Positions 1 to 12,669 of a stretch of 64,000 nt of DNA are shown in pieces; positions within the stretch are counted from its first letter, which is position 1; each line of letters begins with the position of its first letter. The stretch spans positions 248,001 to 312,000 of the forward strand of contig CAVYVA010000001.1 of the NCBI GenBank assembly GCA_963771835.1. The letters run 5' to 3'. The translations under genes and the position numbers were made by a program. The DNA is from CAVQCJ01 sp963771835. Lineage in GTDB: Bacteria > Actinomycetota > Actinomycetes > Prado026. Under the pieces are notes generated by a model. The model did no database searches, was not told the origin of the DNA, and worked only from the letters and a program-made list of their open reading frames with translations.

Positions 1-1
1 C

Positions 2-196
2 GCCGAGCGGCGAGGCGAGGAGCCGGGCTCTGGCGACGACCCGAGCGCGAGCGTCGGTTCCGAGCGGCGAGGCGAGGAGCCGGGCTCTGGCGACGACCCG
101 AGCGCGAGCGTCGGTTCCGAGCGGCGAGGCGAGGAGCCGGGCTCTGGCGACGACCCGAGCGCGAGCGTCGGTTCCGAGCGCGAGGTGGCGCTGTGA
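2..196 (+). CDS. pyrB: C-terminal end of the gene upstream of pyrC, probably pyrB (aspartate carbamoyltransferase)
   Basis: An open frame enters the window at base 2 and stops at TGA 194-196, overlapping the GTG start of pyrC by GTGA. The 64 visible codons contain none of the aspartate carbamoyltransferase catalytic motifs. They are three copies of a 19-residue unit (beginning ERRGEEPGSG) followed by EREVAL and the stop. The name rests only on context: in actinobacterial pyrimidine operons pyrB lies directly before pyrC. The repeat would be an acidic, glycine-rich, disordered C-terminal tail outside the normal enzyme fold. Another upstream gene carrying such a tail cannot be excluded. Confidence 0.5.
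   Translation, partial: AERRGEEPGSGDDPSASVGSERRGEEPGSGDDPSASVGSERRGEEPGSGDDPSASVGSEREVAL
4..174 (+). repeat. Three perfect tandem copies of a 57-bp coding minisatellite
   Basis: Units at 4-60, 61-117 and 118-174 are identical by eye. A further fragment of six bases begins at 175. The period is 57 bp, exactly 19 codons, so copy number can change without breaking the frame. The array may extend further to the left of the window. Confidence 0.95.
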
Positions 197-1486
197 GCGC
201 CCGGCTGATCCGCGGTGCCCGGCCCCTCGGCGGCGAGCCGTCCGACCTGCTGCTGCGCGACGGCGTCCTCGCCGACGTCGGCCCGGCCGGGTCGCTCGAC
301 GCCGGCGACGCGCCGGTGCTCGACGCCGACGGGCTCGTCGCGCTGCCGGGGCTGGTCGACCTGCACACCCACCTGCGCGAGCCCGGCCGCGAGGACGCCG
401 AGACGGTCGCGACCGGCACCCGGGCCGCGGCGCTCGGCGGTTTCACCGCCGTGCACGCCATGGCGAACACCGACCCGGTGGCCGACACCGCCGGCGTCGT
501 CGAGCAGGTCTGGCGGCTGGGCCGCGAGGCCGGCTGGTGCGACGTGCAGCCGGTCGGTGCGGTGACGGTCGGGCTGGCCGGCCAGCAGCTGGCCGAGCTC
601 GGCGCGATGGCCACGTCGGCGGCGAGCGTCCGGGTGTTCTCCGACGACGGGCACTGCGTGTCCGACGCGGTGCTCATGCGCCGCGCGCTGGAGTACGTCA
701 AGGCGTTCGACGGCGTGGTCGCGCAGCACGCGCAGGAGCCGCGGCTCACCCAGGACGCGCAGATGAACGAGGGCGTGCTGTCCGGCGTGCTCGGCCTGCA
801 GGGCTGGCCGGCGGTCGCCGAGGAGGCGATCATCGCCCGCGACGTCCTGCTCGCCCAGCACGTCGGCTCGCGGCTGCACGTGTGCCACGTGTCGACGGCC
901 GGCTCGGTCGACCTGGTCCGGTGGGCGAAGTCCCGCGGCGTCGACGTCACCGCCGAGGTCACCCCGCACCACCTGCTGCTCACCGACGACCTCGTCGCCG
1001 GCTACGACCCGGTGTACAAGGTGAACCCGCCGTTGCGGACCAAGGCGGACGTGGAGGCGCTGCGCGAGGGCCTGGCCGACGGGACGATCGACGCCGTCGC
1101 CACCGACCACGCGCCGCACCCGGTGGAGGACAAGGACTGCGAGTGGTCCGCGGCGGCGTTCGGGATGGTCGGGCTCGAGACGGCGCTGTCCGTCGTGGTC
1201 GAGGCGATGGTGCAGACCGGGCTGCTGGACTGGAGCGGCGTCGCCGACCGGATGTCGGCAGCGCCCCGCGCGGATCGGACGCCTGGCCGGCCACGGCCGG
1301 GTGCTCGCCGCAGGCGAGCCGGCCAACCTGGTGCTCGTCGACCCGTCCGCGCGGTGGACCGTCGAGCCGTCGGGGCTGGCGTCCAAGAGCCGCAACACCC
1401 CGTTCGCCGGGCGCGAGCTGCCGGCACGGGTGGTCGCGACCTTCCTGCGCGGCCGGCCGACGGTGCTCGACGGGACGCTCGCATGA
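193..1486 (+). CDS. pyrC: Dihydroorotase PyrC, one frame break
   Basis: Catalyses the reversible cyclisation of N-carbamoyl-L-aspartate to dihydroorotate, the third step of UMP synthesis, in the cytoplasm. The amidohydrolase metal site is visible: HTHLREPG at residues 58-65 and ATDHAPH near residue 300. About 430 residues fits class I dihydroorotases. GTG 193 overlaps the upstream stop. The frame from 193 fails after residue 357: the GCG codon at 1261-1263 is followed by an extra C (1264, within a CCCC run). The family sequence then resumes one frame over (PARIGRLAGHGRV, then the C-terminal strand domain) and stops at 1484-1486. The stop overlaps the carA start by ATGA, so the genes are probably translationally coupled. 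Confidence 0.95.
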
Positions 1487-2595
1487 GCGCGCTGCTCGTG
1501 CTCGAGGACGGCCGCACGTTCCGCGGCGAGGCGTACGGCGCGCGCGGCGAGACGTTCGGCGAGGCGGTGTTCTGCACCGCGATGACCGGCTACCAGGAGA
1601 CGCTCACCGACCCGTCGTACCACCGCCAGGTCGTGGTGATGACCGCGCCGCACATCGGCAACACCGGGGTCAACGACGAGGACCAGGAGTCCGCGCGGAT
1701 CTGGGTCGGCGGCTACGTCGTGCGCGACCCGTCGCCGGTGGCCTCGTCGTGGCGGGCTCGCCGCCGCCTCGACGACGACCTGGTCGACCAGGGCGTCGTC
1801 GGCGTCAGCGGCGATCGACACCCGCGCGCTCACCCGGCACCTGCGCGACCGCGGCGCCATGCGGGTCGGGCTCTCGTCTGTCGAGACCGACCCGGCCGCG
1901 CTGCTCGAGCGGGTGCTCGCCTCGCCCGGCATGGCCGGGGCCGACCTGACCGCCGAGGTGACGACGGCGCAGCCGTACGTCGTGCCGGCGGTGGGGCAGC
2001 GGCGGTTCACCGTCGCCGCGCTCGACCTCGGCATCAAGGCGATGACGCCGCGACGGATGAGCGAGCGCGGGATCGAGGTGCACGTGCTGCCCGCGTCGAC
2101 GACCCCCGACCAGCTGCTCGCGCTCGGTGCCGACGGCGTCTTCGTGTCCAACGGCCCCGGCGACCCGGCGACGGCCGACCACGCGGTGACGCTGGTGCGG
2201 GCCGCGCTGGACGCGCGGGTGCCGCTGTTCGGGATCTGCTTCGGCAACCAGGTGCTCGGGCGCGCGCTCGGGTTCGGGACCTACAAGCTGAAGTTCGGTC
2301 ACCGCGGGACCAACCAGCCGGTACAGGACCGGGCCACCGGCAAGGTCGAGATCAGCGCGCACAACCACGGGTTCGCGGTGCAGGCGCCGGTCGGCGAGGT
2401 CGTCGACACCGCGTACGGGCGGGCCGAGGTCAGCCACGTCTGCCTCAACGACGACGTGGTCGAAGGCCTGGTCTGCCACGACGTGCCGGCGTTCTCGGTC
2501 CAGTACCACCCGGAGGCGGCGGCCGGTCCGCACGACTCCGCGTACCTGTTCGACCGGTTCGCCGACCTCATGGCCACGGCCGGGAAGGCGCGCTG

Positions 2596-2596
<1 letters not shown>
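1483..2596 (+). CDS. carA: Carbamoyl-phosphate synthase small (glutaminase) subunit, one frame break
   Basis: Hydrolyses glutamine and delivers ammonia to CarB for carbamoyl phosphate, which feeds both pyrimidine and arginine synthesis. The N-terminal CPSase small-chain domain is followed by a class I glutamine amidotransferase domain with nucleophile motif GICFGNQ and the catalytic His-Glu pair in YHPEA. ATG 1483 overlaps the pyrC stop. An extra base at 1810/1811 (AGC then G before GCG ATC GAC) breaks the frame. After it the conserved stretch AIDTRALTRHLRDRGAMR continues to the stop at 2594-2596. Reconstructed length is 370 residues, normal for the family. Confidence 0.95.
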
Positions 2597-5949
<3,353 letters not shown>

Positions 5950-5950
<1 letters not shown>

Positions 5951-6822
5951 TGGGGGCCGTGCAGGTGCGCGGCGAGGTCCTGTCCACGCGACGGGCCGGT
6001 GAGTACCACGCGCTGACGGTGGTGGCTCCCGGCATCGCGGACGGAGCCCGGCCGGGTCATTTCGTGGCGCTGGCCGTCGGCGGCGAGCACTCCTCGATGC
6101 TGCTGCGGCGGGCGTTCTCGATCTACCGGGTGCAGGAGCGGGGGATCTACGGCGGCACGGTCGAGATCGTGTACTCGGTGCACGGGAAGGGGACGGCCTG
6201 GCTGGCCGGCCTGCGGGCGCACGACCCGGTCGACGTCGTCGGGCCGCTGGGCCGCCCGTTCGCGCTGCCGAAGGAGCCGGTGACCGCGACCCTGGTCGGC
6301 GGCGGCTACGGCTCGGCCCCGCTGTTCACGCTGGCCGAGCAGCTGCGGGCCCGGGGGTGCCGGGTGGACTTCGTCCTCGGCGCGGCGACCGAGGGCCGGC
6401 TGTTCGGGGCCCTGGAGGCCAAGCGGATCTCCACCCAGGTGGCCATCACCACCGAGGACGGGAGCCTGGGCGAGCGCGGCCGGGTCACCGACGTGCTGCC
6501 GGGGATGCTGCAGCGCTCCGGCGCCGACGTCGTGTACGCGTGCGGGCCGATGCCGATGCTGCGGGCCGTGCACGAGATCGCGACGGCTTACGGCGCGCAC
6601 AGCCAGTGCGCGGTCGAGGAGTCGATGGCCTGCGGGATCGGCGTCTGCATGACCTGCGTGCTCCCGGTGATCGGCGACGACGGCCGGACCCGGATGGTGC
6701 GCTCGTGCGTCGAGGGCCCGGTGTTCCGGGGCGACCGGGTGCGCTGGGACGACCTGGGCACGGTGCCCGCCGACGCCGTCGGCGAGCCGCTCGACCTCGC
6801 CGTGGTGGACGGCCGCCGATGA
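5950..6822 (+). CDS. pyrK: Dihydroorotate dehydrogenase B electron-transfer subunit PyrK
   Basis: Flavoprotein partner that passes electrons from dihydroorotate, through FMN in PyrD, to its own FAD and 2Fe-2S cluster and then to NAD+. It shows the FAD-binding motif RRAFSIYRV near residue 54, a nucleotide-binding loop (GGGYGSAPLF) and the cluster cysteines in CAVEESMACGIGVCMTC plus a later SCVEGP. 290 residues, unbroken. ATG 5950 overlaps the carB stop; the end overlaps pyrD by ATGA. Co-occurrence with a class 1B PyrD marks a soluble NAD-linked enzyme rather than the quinone-linked class 2 form. Confidence 0.93.
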
Positions 6823-7901
6823 CCCGGATGCGGATCACGACCGAGCGGCCCGGTGCCGTCCCGCTGCCGACCGTCGACCTGAGCACCTCGATCGGTGCGC
6901 TCGAGCTGCCCAGCCCGATGCTCACGGCGTCCGGCTGCGCGGCCTCCGGGCGCGAGCTGGACCAGTTCGTCGACGTGACCCGGCTGGGTGCGGTGGTGAC
7001 CAAGTCCATCATGCTGCGGCCGCGCTCGGGGCGCCCGACGCCGCGGATGTCCGAGACCCCGAGCGGGATGCTCAACTCGATCGGTCTCCAGGGCCCGGGC
7101 ATCGACTCGTTCCTGGAGAACGACCTGGCCTGGCTGCGGCGGCGCGGAGCGCGGGCCGTCGTGTCCATCGCGGGCACGAGCGTGGACGAGTACACCAAGC
7201 TCGCCCAGCGGCTGCGCAACACCGACGGCATCAGCGCAGTCGAGGTCAACATCTCCTGCCCGAACGTGCAGGAGCGCGGGCACGTGTTCGCGTGCGACCC
7301 GGTCGCCGCCGCCTCGGTGCTCGGCGCCGTCCGGCGGGCGACCACCCCGGGCGTCCCGGTGATCGCGAAGCTGTCGCCCGACGTCACCGACATCGTCGAG
7401 GTCGCCCGCGCGGTCGTGACCGCCGGGGCCGACGCCCTCGCGATGGTGAACACGACGCTGGGCATGGTCATCGACCCGCACACCCTGCGGCCCGCACTGG
7501 CCGGCGTGACCGGCGGGCTCTCCGGACCGGCCATCCGGCCCATGGCCGTGCGCTGCGTCTACCAGGTGCACGCCGCCCTTCCGCACGTCCCGATCTGCGG
7601 CATGGGCGGGATCCGCACCGGGGCCGACGCCCTGGAGTTCATCCTCGCCGGCGCCAGCACCGTGTCGGCCGGAACGGTGCTCTTCAACGACCCCTCCGCC
7701 CCGGACCGCATCGTCCGCGAGCTCACGTTCGCGCTCGCCGAGGCCGGCTTCGACCGGCTCGTCGACGCGATCGGCTACGCGCACCGGCCGGCGGACGTCG
7801 CCGCTGCGGCCGGCGGGGCCGGTGGACCCGGCGACGACGCGGCGCATGGCGGCGACGCCAGCGACGACTTCGGGCCGGACGTGGACGTGGCCGCGCGATG
7901 A
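6819..7901 (+). CDS. pyrD: Dihydroorotate dehydrogenase, class 1B catalytic subunit
   Basis: Oxidises dihydroorotate to orotate on FMN. The class 1 catalytic cysteine lies in VEVNISCPNVQ near residue 144. The FMN phosphate loops appear as GMGGIRTGADALEF and the following AGASTVSAGT. ATG 6819 overlaps the pyrK stop. The 360 residues run past the usual ~310 because of a glycine/alanine/aspartate-rich tail beginning after GYAHRPADV, probably disordered. Uninterrupted frame, stop 7899-7901. Confidence 0.94.
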   Translation: MTRMRITTERPGAVPLPTVDLSTSIGALELPSPMLTASGCAASGRELDQFVDVTRLGAVVTKSIMLRPRSGRPTPRMSETPSGMLNSIGLQGPGIDSFLENDLAWLRRRGARAVVSIAGTSVDEYTKLAQRLRNTDGISAVEVNISCPNVQERGHVFACDPVAAASVLGAVRRATTPGVPVIAKLSPDVTDIVEVARAVVTAGADALAMVNTTLGMVIDPHTLRPALAGVTGGLSGPAIRPMAVRCVYQVHAALPHVPICGMGGIRTGADALEFILAGASTVSAGTVLFNDPSAPDRIVRELTFALAEAGFDRLVDAIGYAHRPADVAAAAGGAGGPGDDAAHGGDASDDFGPDVDVAAR

Positions 7902-8629
7902 CCGTCGACGTGGGCGGCCCGGCACCGGTCGCGGTGGCGCTGGACACCGCGGACCTGGCGGTGGCCGTCGGGTGGGCCGGGCAGGTCGGCCCGGTCGTGA
8001 GCACGTGCAAGGTCGGGCTCGAGCTGTTCCTCGCTCACGGGGCCGAGGCCGTGCACGCGGTGCGCGAAGCCTCCGGCCGGCCGGTCTTCCTGGACCTCAA
8101 GCTGCACGACATCCCGAGCACGGTCGGCGGCGCGGCCCGGGCGCTGGCGGGCCTGGAGCCGGCGTACGTGACCGTGCACGCCTCCGGCGGGGCGGACATG
8201 GTCCGGGCCGCGGTGCAGGCTCTGCCCGGCACTCTGGTCACCGGGGTGACCGTGCTGACCTCCCTGGACGCCGCCGCGCTGGCCCGGCTCGGGATCGCGG
8301 GCACCCCGCTCGACGCGGTGCGCCGCCTCGCCGTGCTCGCGGTCGGGGCCGGGGCAGGAGCGCTGGTGTGCTCGCCCCAGGAGGTGGCCGCCGTCCGGGC
8401 CGAGGTCGGTCCGGACATCGTCCTGGTCACCCCCGGTGTGCGGCCGGCCGGGGGCGCGACCGACGACCAGGCCCGGGTGACCACCCCGGAGCAGGCCCTG
8501 GCTGCCGGCGCCGACCTGCTGGTGGTCGGCCGCCCGATCACCGGCGCGGCCGATCCCGCGAGCGCTGCCGCCGAGCTGGCCCGCTCGCTGTCCGGCTCCT
8601 GGTCGGGCCGTCGGGCCGGGACCCGCTGA
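7898..8629 (+). CDS. pyrF: Orotidine-5'-phosphate decarboxylase
   Basis: Final step of UMP synthesis: decarboxylates OMP. The catalytic lysine-aspartate array appears as FLDLKLHDIPSTV near residues 64-76, and the phosphate-binding region as TPGVRP and GRPIT. 243 residues. This is the E. coli/Bacillus-type motif rather than the longer form seen in Streptomyces and Mycobacterium. ATG 7898 overlaps the pyrD stop, closing a continuous chain of overlapping pyrimidine genes. No frame break. Confidence 0.94.
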   Translation: MTVDVGGPAPVAVALDTADLAVAVGWAGQVGPVVSTCKVGLELFLAHGAEAVHAVREASGRPVFLDLKLHDIPSTVGGAARALAGLEPAYVTVHASGGADMVRAAVQALPGTLVTGVTVLTSLDAAALARLGIAGTPLDAVRRLAVLAVGAGAGALVCSPQEVAAVRAEVGPDIVLVTPGVRPAGGATDDQARVTTPEQALAAGADLLVVGRPITGAADPASAAAELARSLSGSWSGRRAGTR

Positions 8630-8658
8630 GCCTCGTTGCCCCGGCCGACCGGGGCCAG

Positions 8659-8664
8659 TAGGTT
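8659..8664 (+). promoter_or_regulatory. Candidate -10 box for mihF
   Basis: TAGGTT fits the actinobacterial TANNNT -10 consensus. It sits in the 72-base gap after pyrF, about 38 bases before the chosen mIHF start, and no clear -35 is seen. An in-frame GTG at 8669 is probably too close to be leaderless. Confidence 0.4.
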
Positions 8665-8701
8665 CCGGGTGCCCGCACCTGTGCTGACCTGCGAGGACCT
8701 G

Positions 8702-9022
8702 TTGGCCCTTCCGCCCCTCACCCCGGAGCAACGCGCCGACGCGCTGCTCAAGGCAGCAGCCGCACGTCGCGAGCGAGCCGAGGTCAAGAACCGGCTCAAG
8801 CACTCGGGGGCGTCGCTGACCGACGTCGTCCGCGAGGGCCAGGCCGGCGGCGTCATCGGCAAGATGAAGGTGTCCGAGCTGCTGGAGTCCATGCCCGGTG
8901 TCGGCAAGGTCCGCGCCCGCCAGCTCATGGAGCGCCTGGGGATCGCCGGCACCCGTCGGGTGCGCGGGCTGGGCGCCAACCAGGTGGCCGCTCTCGAGCG
9001 CGAGTTCGGTGCCGGGTCCTGA
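8702..9022 (+). CDS. mihF: Integration host factor, actinobacterial type (mIHF)
   Basis: Small nucleoid-associated DNA-binding protein, essential in mycobacteria and not related to E. coli IHF. The 106 residues match the family throughout: ALPPLTPEQRA, then RRERAEVKNRLKHSGASL, then the helix-two-turn-helix-like ESMPGVGKVRARQLMERLGI and RRVRGLG. I chose TTG 8702 because GAGGA lies five bases upstream and it gives the family's usual N-terminus. GTG 8669 or GTG 8681 would add an extension. The gene overlaps the gmk start by 14 bases, so the two are probably co-expressed. Confidence 0.92.
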   Translation: MALPPLTPEQRADALLKAAAARRERAEVKNRLKHSGASLTDVVREGQAGGVIGKMKVSELLESMPGVGKVRARQLMERLGIAGTRRVRGLGANQVAALEREFGAGS

Positions 9023-9581
9023 GCCTGCGCGGCTGGTCGTGCTGTCCGGCCCGTCAGGCGTGGGCAAGAGCACCGTGGCCGCGTACGTTCGCGACCACCA
9101 TCCGGGGCTGTGGCTGTCGGTCTCCGCGACGACCCGGCGCCCGCGCGAGGCCGAGACGCACGGGGTCAACTACTGGTTCGTGACCCCGGAGGAGTTCGCC
9201 GGGATGGTCGAGCGCGGCGAGCTGCTCGAGTACGCGGAGTTCGCCGGCCACTACTACGGGACCCCCAGGGCGCCGGTGCTCGAGCGGCTGGCCGCCAGGG
9301 TGCCCGTGCTGCTGGAGATCGAGCTGCACGGGGCCCGGCAGGTCCGGGCGGCGGACCCGGACGCCCTGCTGGTCTTCCTGGCCCCGCCCAGCTGGGACGA
9401 GCTGGTCCGCCGGCTCGTGGGCCGCGGGACCGAGCCGGCCGACGTGATCGCCCGGCGCCTGGAGACGGCCCAGGTCGAGCTGGCGGCGCAGAGCGAGTTC
9501 GACGCGGTGGTGGTCAACGACGACGTCCGGTCGGCGGCCGAGCGGCTGGTAGCCTTGATGGGTCTGTCCGGCGAGTCCTGA
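9009..9581 (+). CDS. gmk: Guanylate kinase
   Basis: Phosphorylates GMP/dGMP to GDP/dGDP with ATP. P-loop GPSGVGKS at residues 14-21, GMP-binding arginines in SATTRRPREAE, and the YWFVTPEEF and LLEYAEFAGHYYGTP motifs that hold GMP. GTG 9009 lies inside the end of mihF and gives 190 residues, typical for actinobacterial Gmk. Unbroken. It links the pyrimidine operon to general nucleotide supply. rpoZ follows 71 bases later. Confidence 0.95.
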   Translation: MPGPEPARLVVLSGPSGVGKSTVAAYVRDHHPGLWLSVSATTRRPREAETHGVNYWFVTPEEFAGMVERGELLEYAEFAGHYYGTPRAPVLERLAARVPVLLEIELHGARQVRAADPDALLVFLAPPSWDELVRRLVGRGTEPADVIARRLETAQVELAAQSEFDAVVVNDDVRSAAERLVALMGLSGES

Positions 9582-9652
9582 CCATGCGTACCAGGCTTAC
9601 CACGCTGACCAGCAGCCGCCGGCGTCCACTCGATCTCTCGGAAGGTCCCCGC

Positions 9653-9916
9653 GTGTCCGGTACCGCCGCCGCTCCCGAAGGCATCACCAACCCGCCGATC
9701 GACGAGCTGCTCGCCAAGGTCGAATCGAAGTACAGCCTGGTGCTCTACTCCGCCAAGCGGGCCCGCCAGATCAACGCGTACTACAGCCAGCTCGGCGAGG
9801 GACTGCTCGAGTACGTCGGGCCGCTCGTCGACACGCACGTCCAGGAGAAGCCGCTGTCGATCGCGATGCGCGAGATCAACGCCGGTCTGCTCACCCTCGA
9901 GCAGCTCGAGCCCTGA
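9653..9916 (+). CDS. rpoZ: RNA polymerase omega subunit
   Basis: Assembly and stability subunit of RNA polymerase that embraces the beta-prime subunit. It shows PPIDELLAKVESKYSLVLYSAKRARQIN, the conserved omega core, and a C-terminal half ending LTLEQLEP. GTG 9653 follows a GGAAGG ribosome-binding site eight bases earlier and gives 87 residues, the normal actinobacterial size; an upstream in-frame ATG 9584 would add an unconserved stretch. The gmk-rpoZ-coaBC order is conserved in actinobacteria. Confidence 0.95.
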   Translation: MSGTAAAPEGITNPPIDELLAKVESKYSLVLYSAKRARQINAYYSQLGEGLLEYVGPLVDTHVQEKPLSIAMREINAGLLTLEQLEP

Positions 9917-9960
9917 GCCGCGGGCGCGACCGCGCCGAGCTTCGACCAGGTGCCCCTGTC

Positions 9961-11206
9961 ATGACCGGGACCGCCGCGCTGCCCCCCACCGGGGCGCGGG
10001 TGATCCTCGGCGTCGGCGGGGGCATCGCCGCGTACAAGGCCTGCGAGGTGCTGCGCGGGCTCACCGAGGCGGGGCACCGGGTCAGGGTGGTCCCCACCGC
10101 GGCCGCGCTGCGGTTCGTGGGCGAGCCCACCTGGGCCGCGCTGTCCGGCGAGCCGGTCACCAGCAGCGTCTGGGACTCCGTGCACGAGGTCCCGCACGTG
10201 GGGCTCGGGCGTTCAGCCGATCTCGTCGTCGTCGTGCCGGCCACCGCCGACCTGATGGCCAGGGCCGCGCACGGCCTGGCCGACGACCTGCTGACCAGCA
10301 CGCTGCTCACCGCGTCCTGCCCGGTCGTCTTCGTGCCGGCGATGCACACCGAGATGTGGGAGCACCCCGCCACCCGGGACAACGTGGCCACGTTGCGCGC
10401 CAGGGGCGCGCTCGTCGTCGAGCCCGCGGTCGGGCGGCTGACCGGGGTCGACACCGGCAAGGGTCGGCTGCCCGAGCCGGAGGCGATCCTCGCGCTGGTG
10501 CGGCGCGTGCTCGTCCGCGGCGCGGCGGGTGCGGTCGCCGCCGACCTGGCCGGGCGCCGGGTCGTCGTCTCCGCCGGCGGTACCCGCGAGCCGTTGGACC
10601 CGGTGCGCTACCTCGGCAACCGGTCCAGCGGGCGGCAGGGTTACGCGCTCGCCGAGTCGGCCGCGGCCCGCGGCGCCGAGGTCGTCCTCGTCGCAGCCAA
10701 CGTCGCGCTGCCTGACCCGGCCGGCGTGGAGCGTCGTCCGGGTTGGGACCGCCCTCGAGCTGAGCGCGGCCGTCCGCGCCGCGGCCACCCGCGCCGACGC
10801 CGTGGTCATGGCCGCGGCAGTCGCCGACTTCCGCCCGGCCCAGGCCGCCGAAGCCAAGATCAAGAAGGGCGACGCCGACCCAGGACCGGTCGAGCTCACC
10901 CGCAACCCCGACGTCCTGCGCGGACTCGTCGAAGACGCTCCGCGGGCCGACCAGGTCGTCGTCGGCTTCGCGGCCGAGACCGGCGACGGCGCCGCGAGCT
11001 GGCTCGACCACGGGCGCGCCAAGCTGGCGGCCAAGGGCTGCGACCTGCTGGTCGTCAACCGCGTCGGCGACGGTCTCGGCTTCGAGGTGGCCGACAACGC
11101 CGCCGTCGTGCTCGGCTCGGACGGCAGCGAGACCGAGGTCCCGCTCGGCCCGAAGGAAGACCTCGCCGACGTCGTGTGGGACCTGGTCGCCGCCCGCCTC
11201 TCCTGA
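9961..11206 (+). CDS. coaBC: Bifunctional phosphopantothenoylcysteine decarboxylase/synthetase, one frame break
   Basis: Two consecutive steps of coenzyme A synthesis. The N-terminal CoaC flavoprotein domain has GVGGGIAAYKA, a catalytic His in EVPHVGLG and the PAMHTEMW substrate-clamp motif. The C-terminal CoaB domain has SAGGTREPLDPVRYLGNRSSG, MAAAVADFRP and the KIKKG nucleotide loop. A frame break at 10731/10732 (GAG then an extra C before GTC GTC) falls in the loop joining VALPDPAGV to VVRVGTALEL. The stop is at 11204-11206 and the reconstructed length is 414 residues, normal. Confidence 0.94.
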
Positions 11207-11363
11207 CCGGACGACACAACGACACACAGCAGGCGGTGCCGCACCCGCCACGAGCTCTCGCGACCGCAGCTCGGGCCGCAGGCCCGCGTCACCGGCTCCG
11301 AACGGGCACCTGGGCAGGCGCCGGATGGGGACGTGAGGCGTCCGGGTCGTGGGTGTGGACGGA

Positions 11364-11369
11364 TAGACT
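11364..11369 (+). promoter_or_regulatory. Candidate metK -10 promoter element
   Basis: TAGACT matches TANNNT and would start a leader of about 34 bases carrying the AGGAG ribosome-binding site at 11399-11403. The preceding 157 bases (from 11207) hold no gene, and I could not fold a convincing SAM riboswitch there. Confidence 0.45.
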
Positions 11370-11409
11370 CCGGGGCGCACGCGATGACCCCAGCCGCTAG
11401 GAGCCCGCC

Positions 11410-12603
11410 GTGTCCCGTCGCCTGTTCACGTCCGAGTCGGTCACCGAAGGTCACCCGGACAAGATCGCCGACCAGATCAGCGATGCCGTCCTCGACGCGC
11501 TGCTCAAGGAGGACTCGCACAGCCGCGTGGCCGTCGAGACGCTGGTCACCACAGGCTTCGTGCACGTCGCCGGCGAGGTGACGACCGAGGCGTACGCGGA
11601 CATCCCCACGATCGTGCGCGACAAGATCCTCGAGATCGGCTACGACTCGTCCAAGAAAGGCTTCGACGGCCAGTCGTGCGGGGTCTCGGTGTCGATCGGC
11701 GCGCAGTCGCCGGACATCGCGCAGGGCGTCGACGACGCCTTCGAGGAGCGGGCCGAGGGCAGCGCGGACCCGCTGGACCGCCAGGGCGCAGGTGACCAGG
11801 GCCTGATGTTCGGGTACGCCAGCGAAGACACCCCGGAGCTGATGCCGCTGCCGATCATGCTGGCCCACCGGCTGGCGCGGCGGCTGGCCGCCGTGCGCAA
11901 GGACGGCACCATCCCGTACCTGCGGCCCGACGGGAAGACGCAGGTGACCATCGAGTACGACGGCGACACCCCGGTGCGGCTCGACACCGTGGTCGTGTCC
12001 AGCCAGCACGCCGGCGACATCGACCTGGCCACGCTGCTGCAGCCCGACGTCGAGGAGTTCGTCGTGCGGCCCGAGCTCGAGGGGCTCGGGATCGACACGT
12101 CCGACTACCGCGTGCTCGTCAACCCGACCGGGCGGTTCGAGGTCGGCGGCCCCATGGGTGACGCGGGGCTCACGGGTCGGAAGATCATCATCGACACGTA
12201 CGGCGGCATGGCCCGGCACGGCGGCGGCGCGTTCTCGGGCAAGGACCCGTCCAAGGTCGACCGCTCGGCCGCGTACGCCATGCGGTGGGTGGCCAAGCAC
12301 GTGGTCGCGGCCGGCCTGGCCAGGCGGTGCGAGGTGCAGGTCGCGTACGCCATCGGCAAGGCGCACCCGGTCGGCCTGTTCGTGGAGACCTTCGGGACCG
12401 GCCGGCTGCCGAACGAGCGGATCCAGGCGGCAGTGGCCGAGGTGTTCGACCTGCGCCCGGCGGCGATCATCCGGGACCTGGACCTGCTGCGCCCGATCTA
12501 CAGCCAGACGGCGGCCTACGGCCATTTCGGACGCGAGCTGCCCGACTTCACGTGGGAGCGCACGGACCGGGTGGCCGCGTTGCTGGCCGCGGCCGGGTCC
12601 TGA
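11410..12603 (+). CDS. metK: S-adenosylmethionine synthetase
   Basis: Makes S-adenosylmethionine from methionine and ATP. All signature blocks are present: TSESVTEGHPDKIADQISDAV at the N-terminus (ATP and metal binding), GAGDQGLMFGYA near residue 131, and the phosphate loop GGGAFSGKDPSKVDRSAAY near residue 275. GTG 11410 sits seven bases after AGGAG. The 397-residue frame is clean. Its neighbour priA follows after 66 bases, the usual actinobacterial order metK-priA-def-fmt. Confidence 0.97.
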   Translation: MSRRLFTSESVTEGHPDKIADQISDAVLDALLKEDSHSRVAVETLVTTGFVHVAGEVTTEAYADIPTIVRDKILEIGYDSSKKGFDGQSCGVSVSIGAQSPDIAQGVDDAFEERAEGSADPLDRQGAGDQGLMFGYASEDTPELMPLPIMLAHRLARRLAAVRKDGTIPYLRPDGKTQVTIEYDGDTPVRLDTVVVSSQHAGDIDLATLLQPDVEEFVVRPELEGLGIDTSDYRVLVNPTGRFEVGGPMGDAGLTGRKIIIDTYGGMARHGGGAFSGKDPSKVDRSAAYAMRWVAKHVVAAGLARRCEVQVAYAIGKAHPVGLFVETFGTGRLPNERIQAAVAEVFDLRPAAIIRDLDLLRPIYSQTAAYGHFGRELPDFTWERTDRVAALLAAAGS

Positions 12604-12669
12604 CGGCTCGTCCCCTGCGGACACCGGTCCGGCCGACCGCGGTCGGCACGCGATGGTAGGACCGGTCGC

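Noticed and set aside
4..174. CRISPR array
   Set aside because: Units are contiguous with no spacers, and in frame with a gene.
11207..11409. SAM riboswitch before metK
   Set aside because: No recognisable SAM-I or SAM-IV core could be matched by eye; only a -10 box and a ribosome-binding site are supported.
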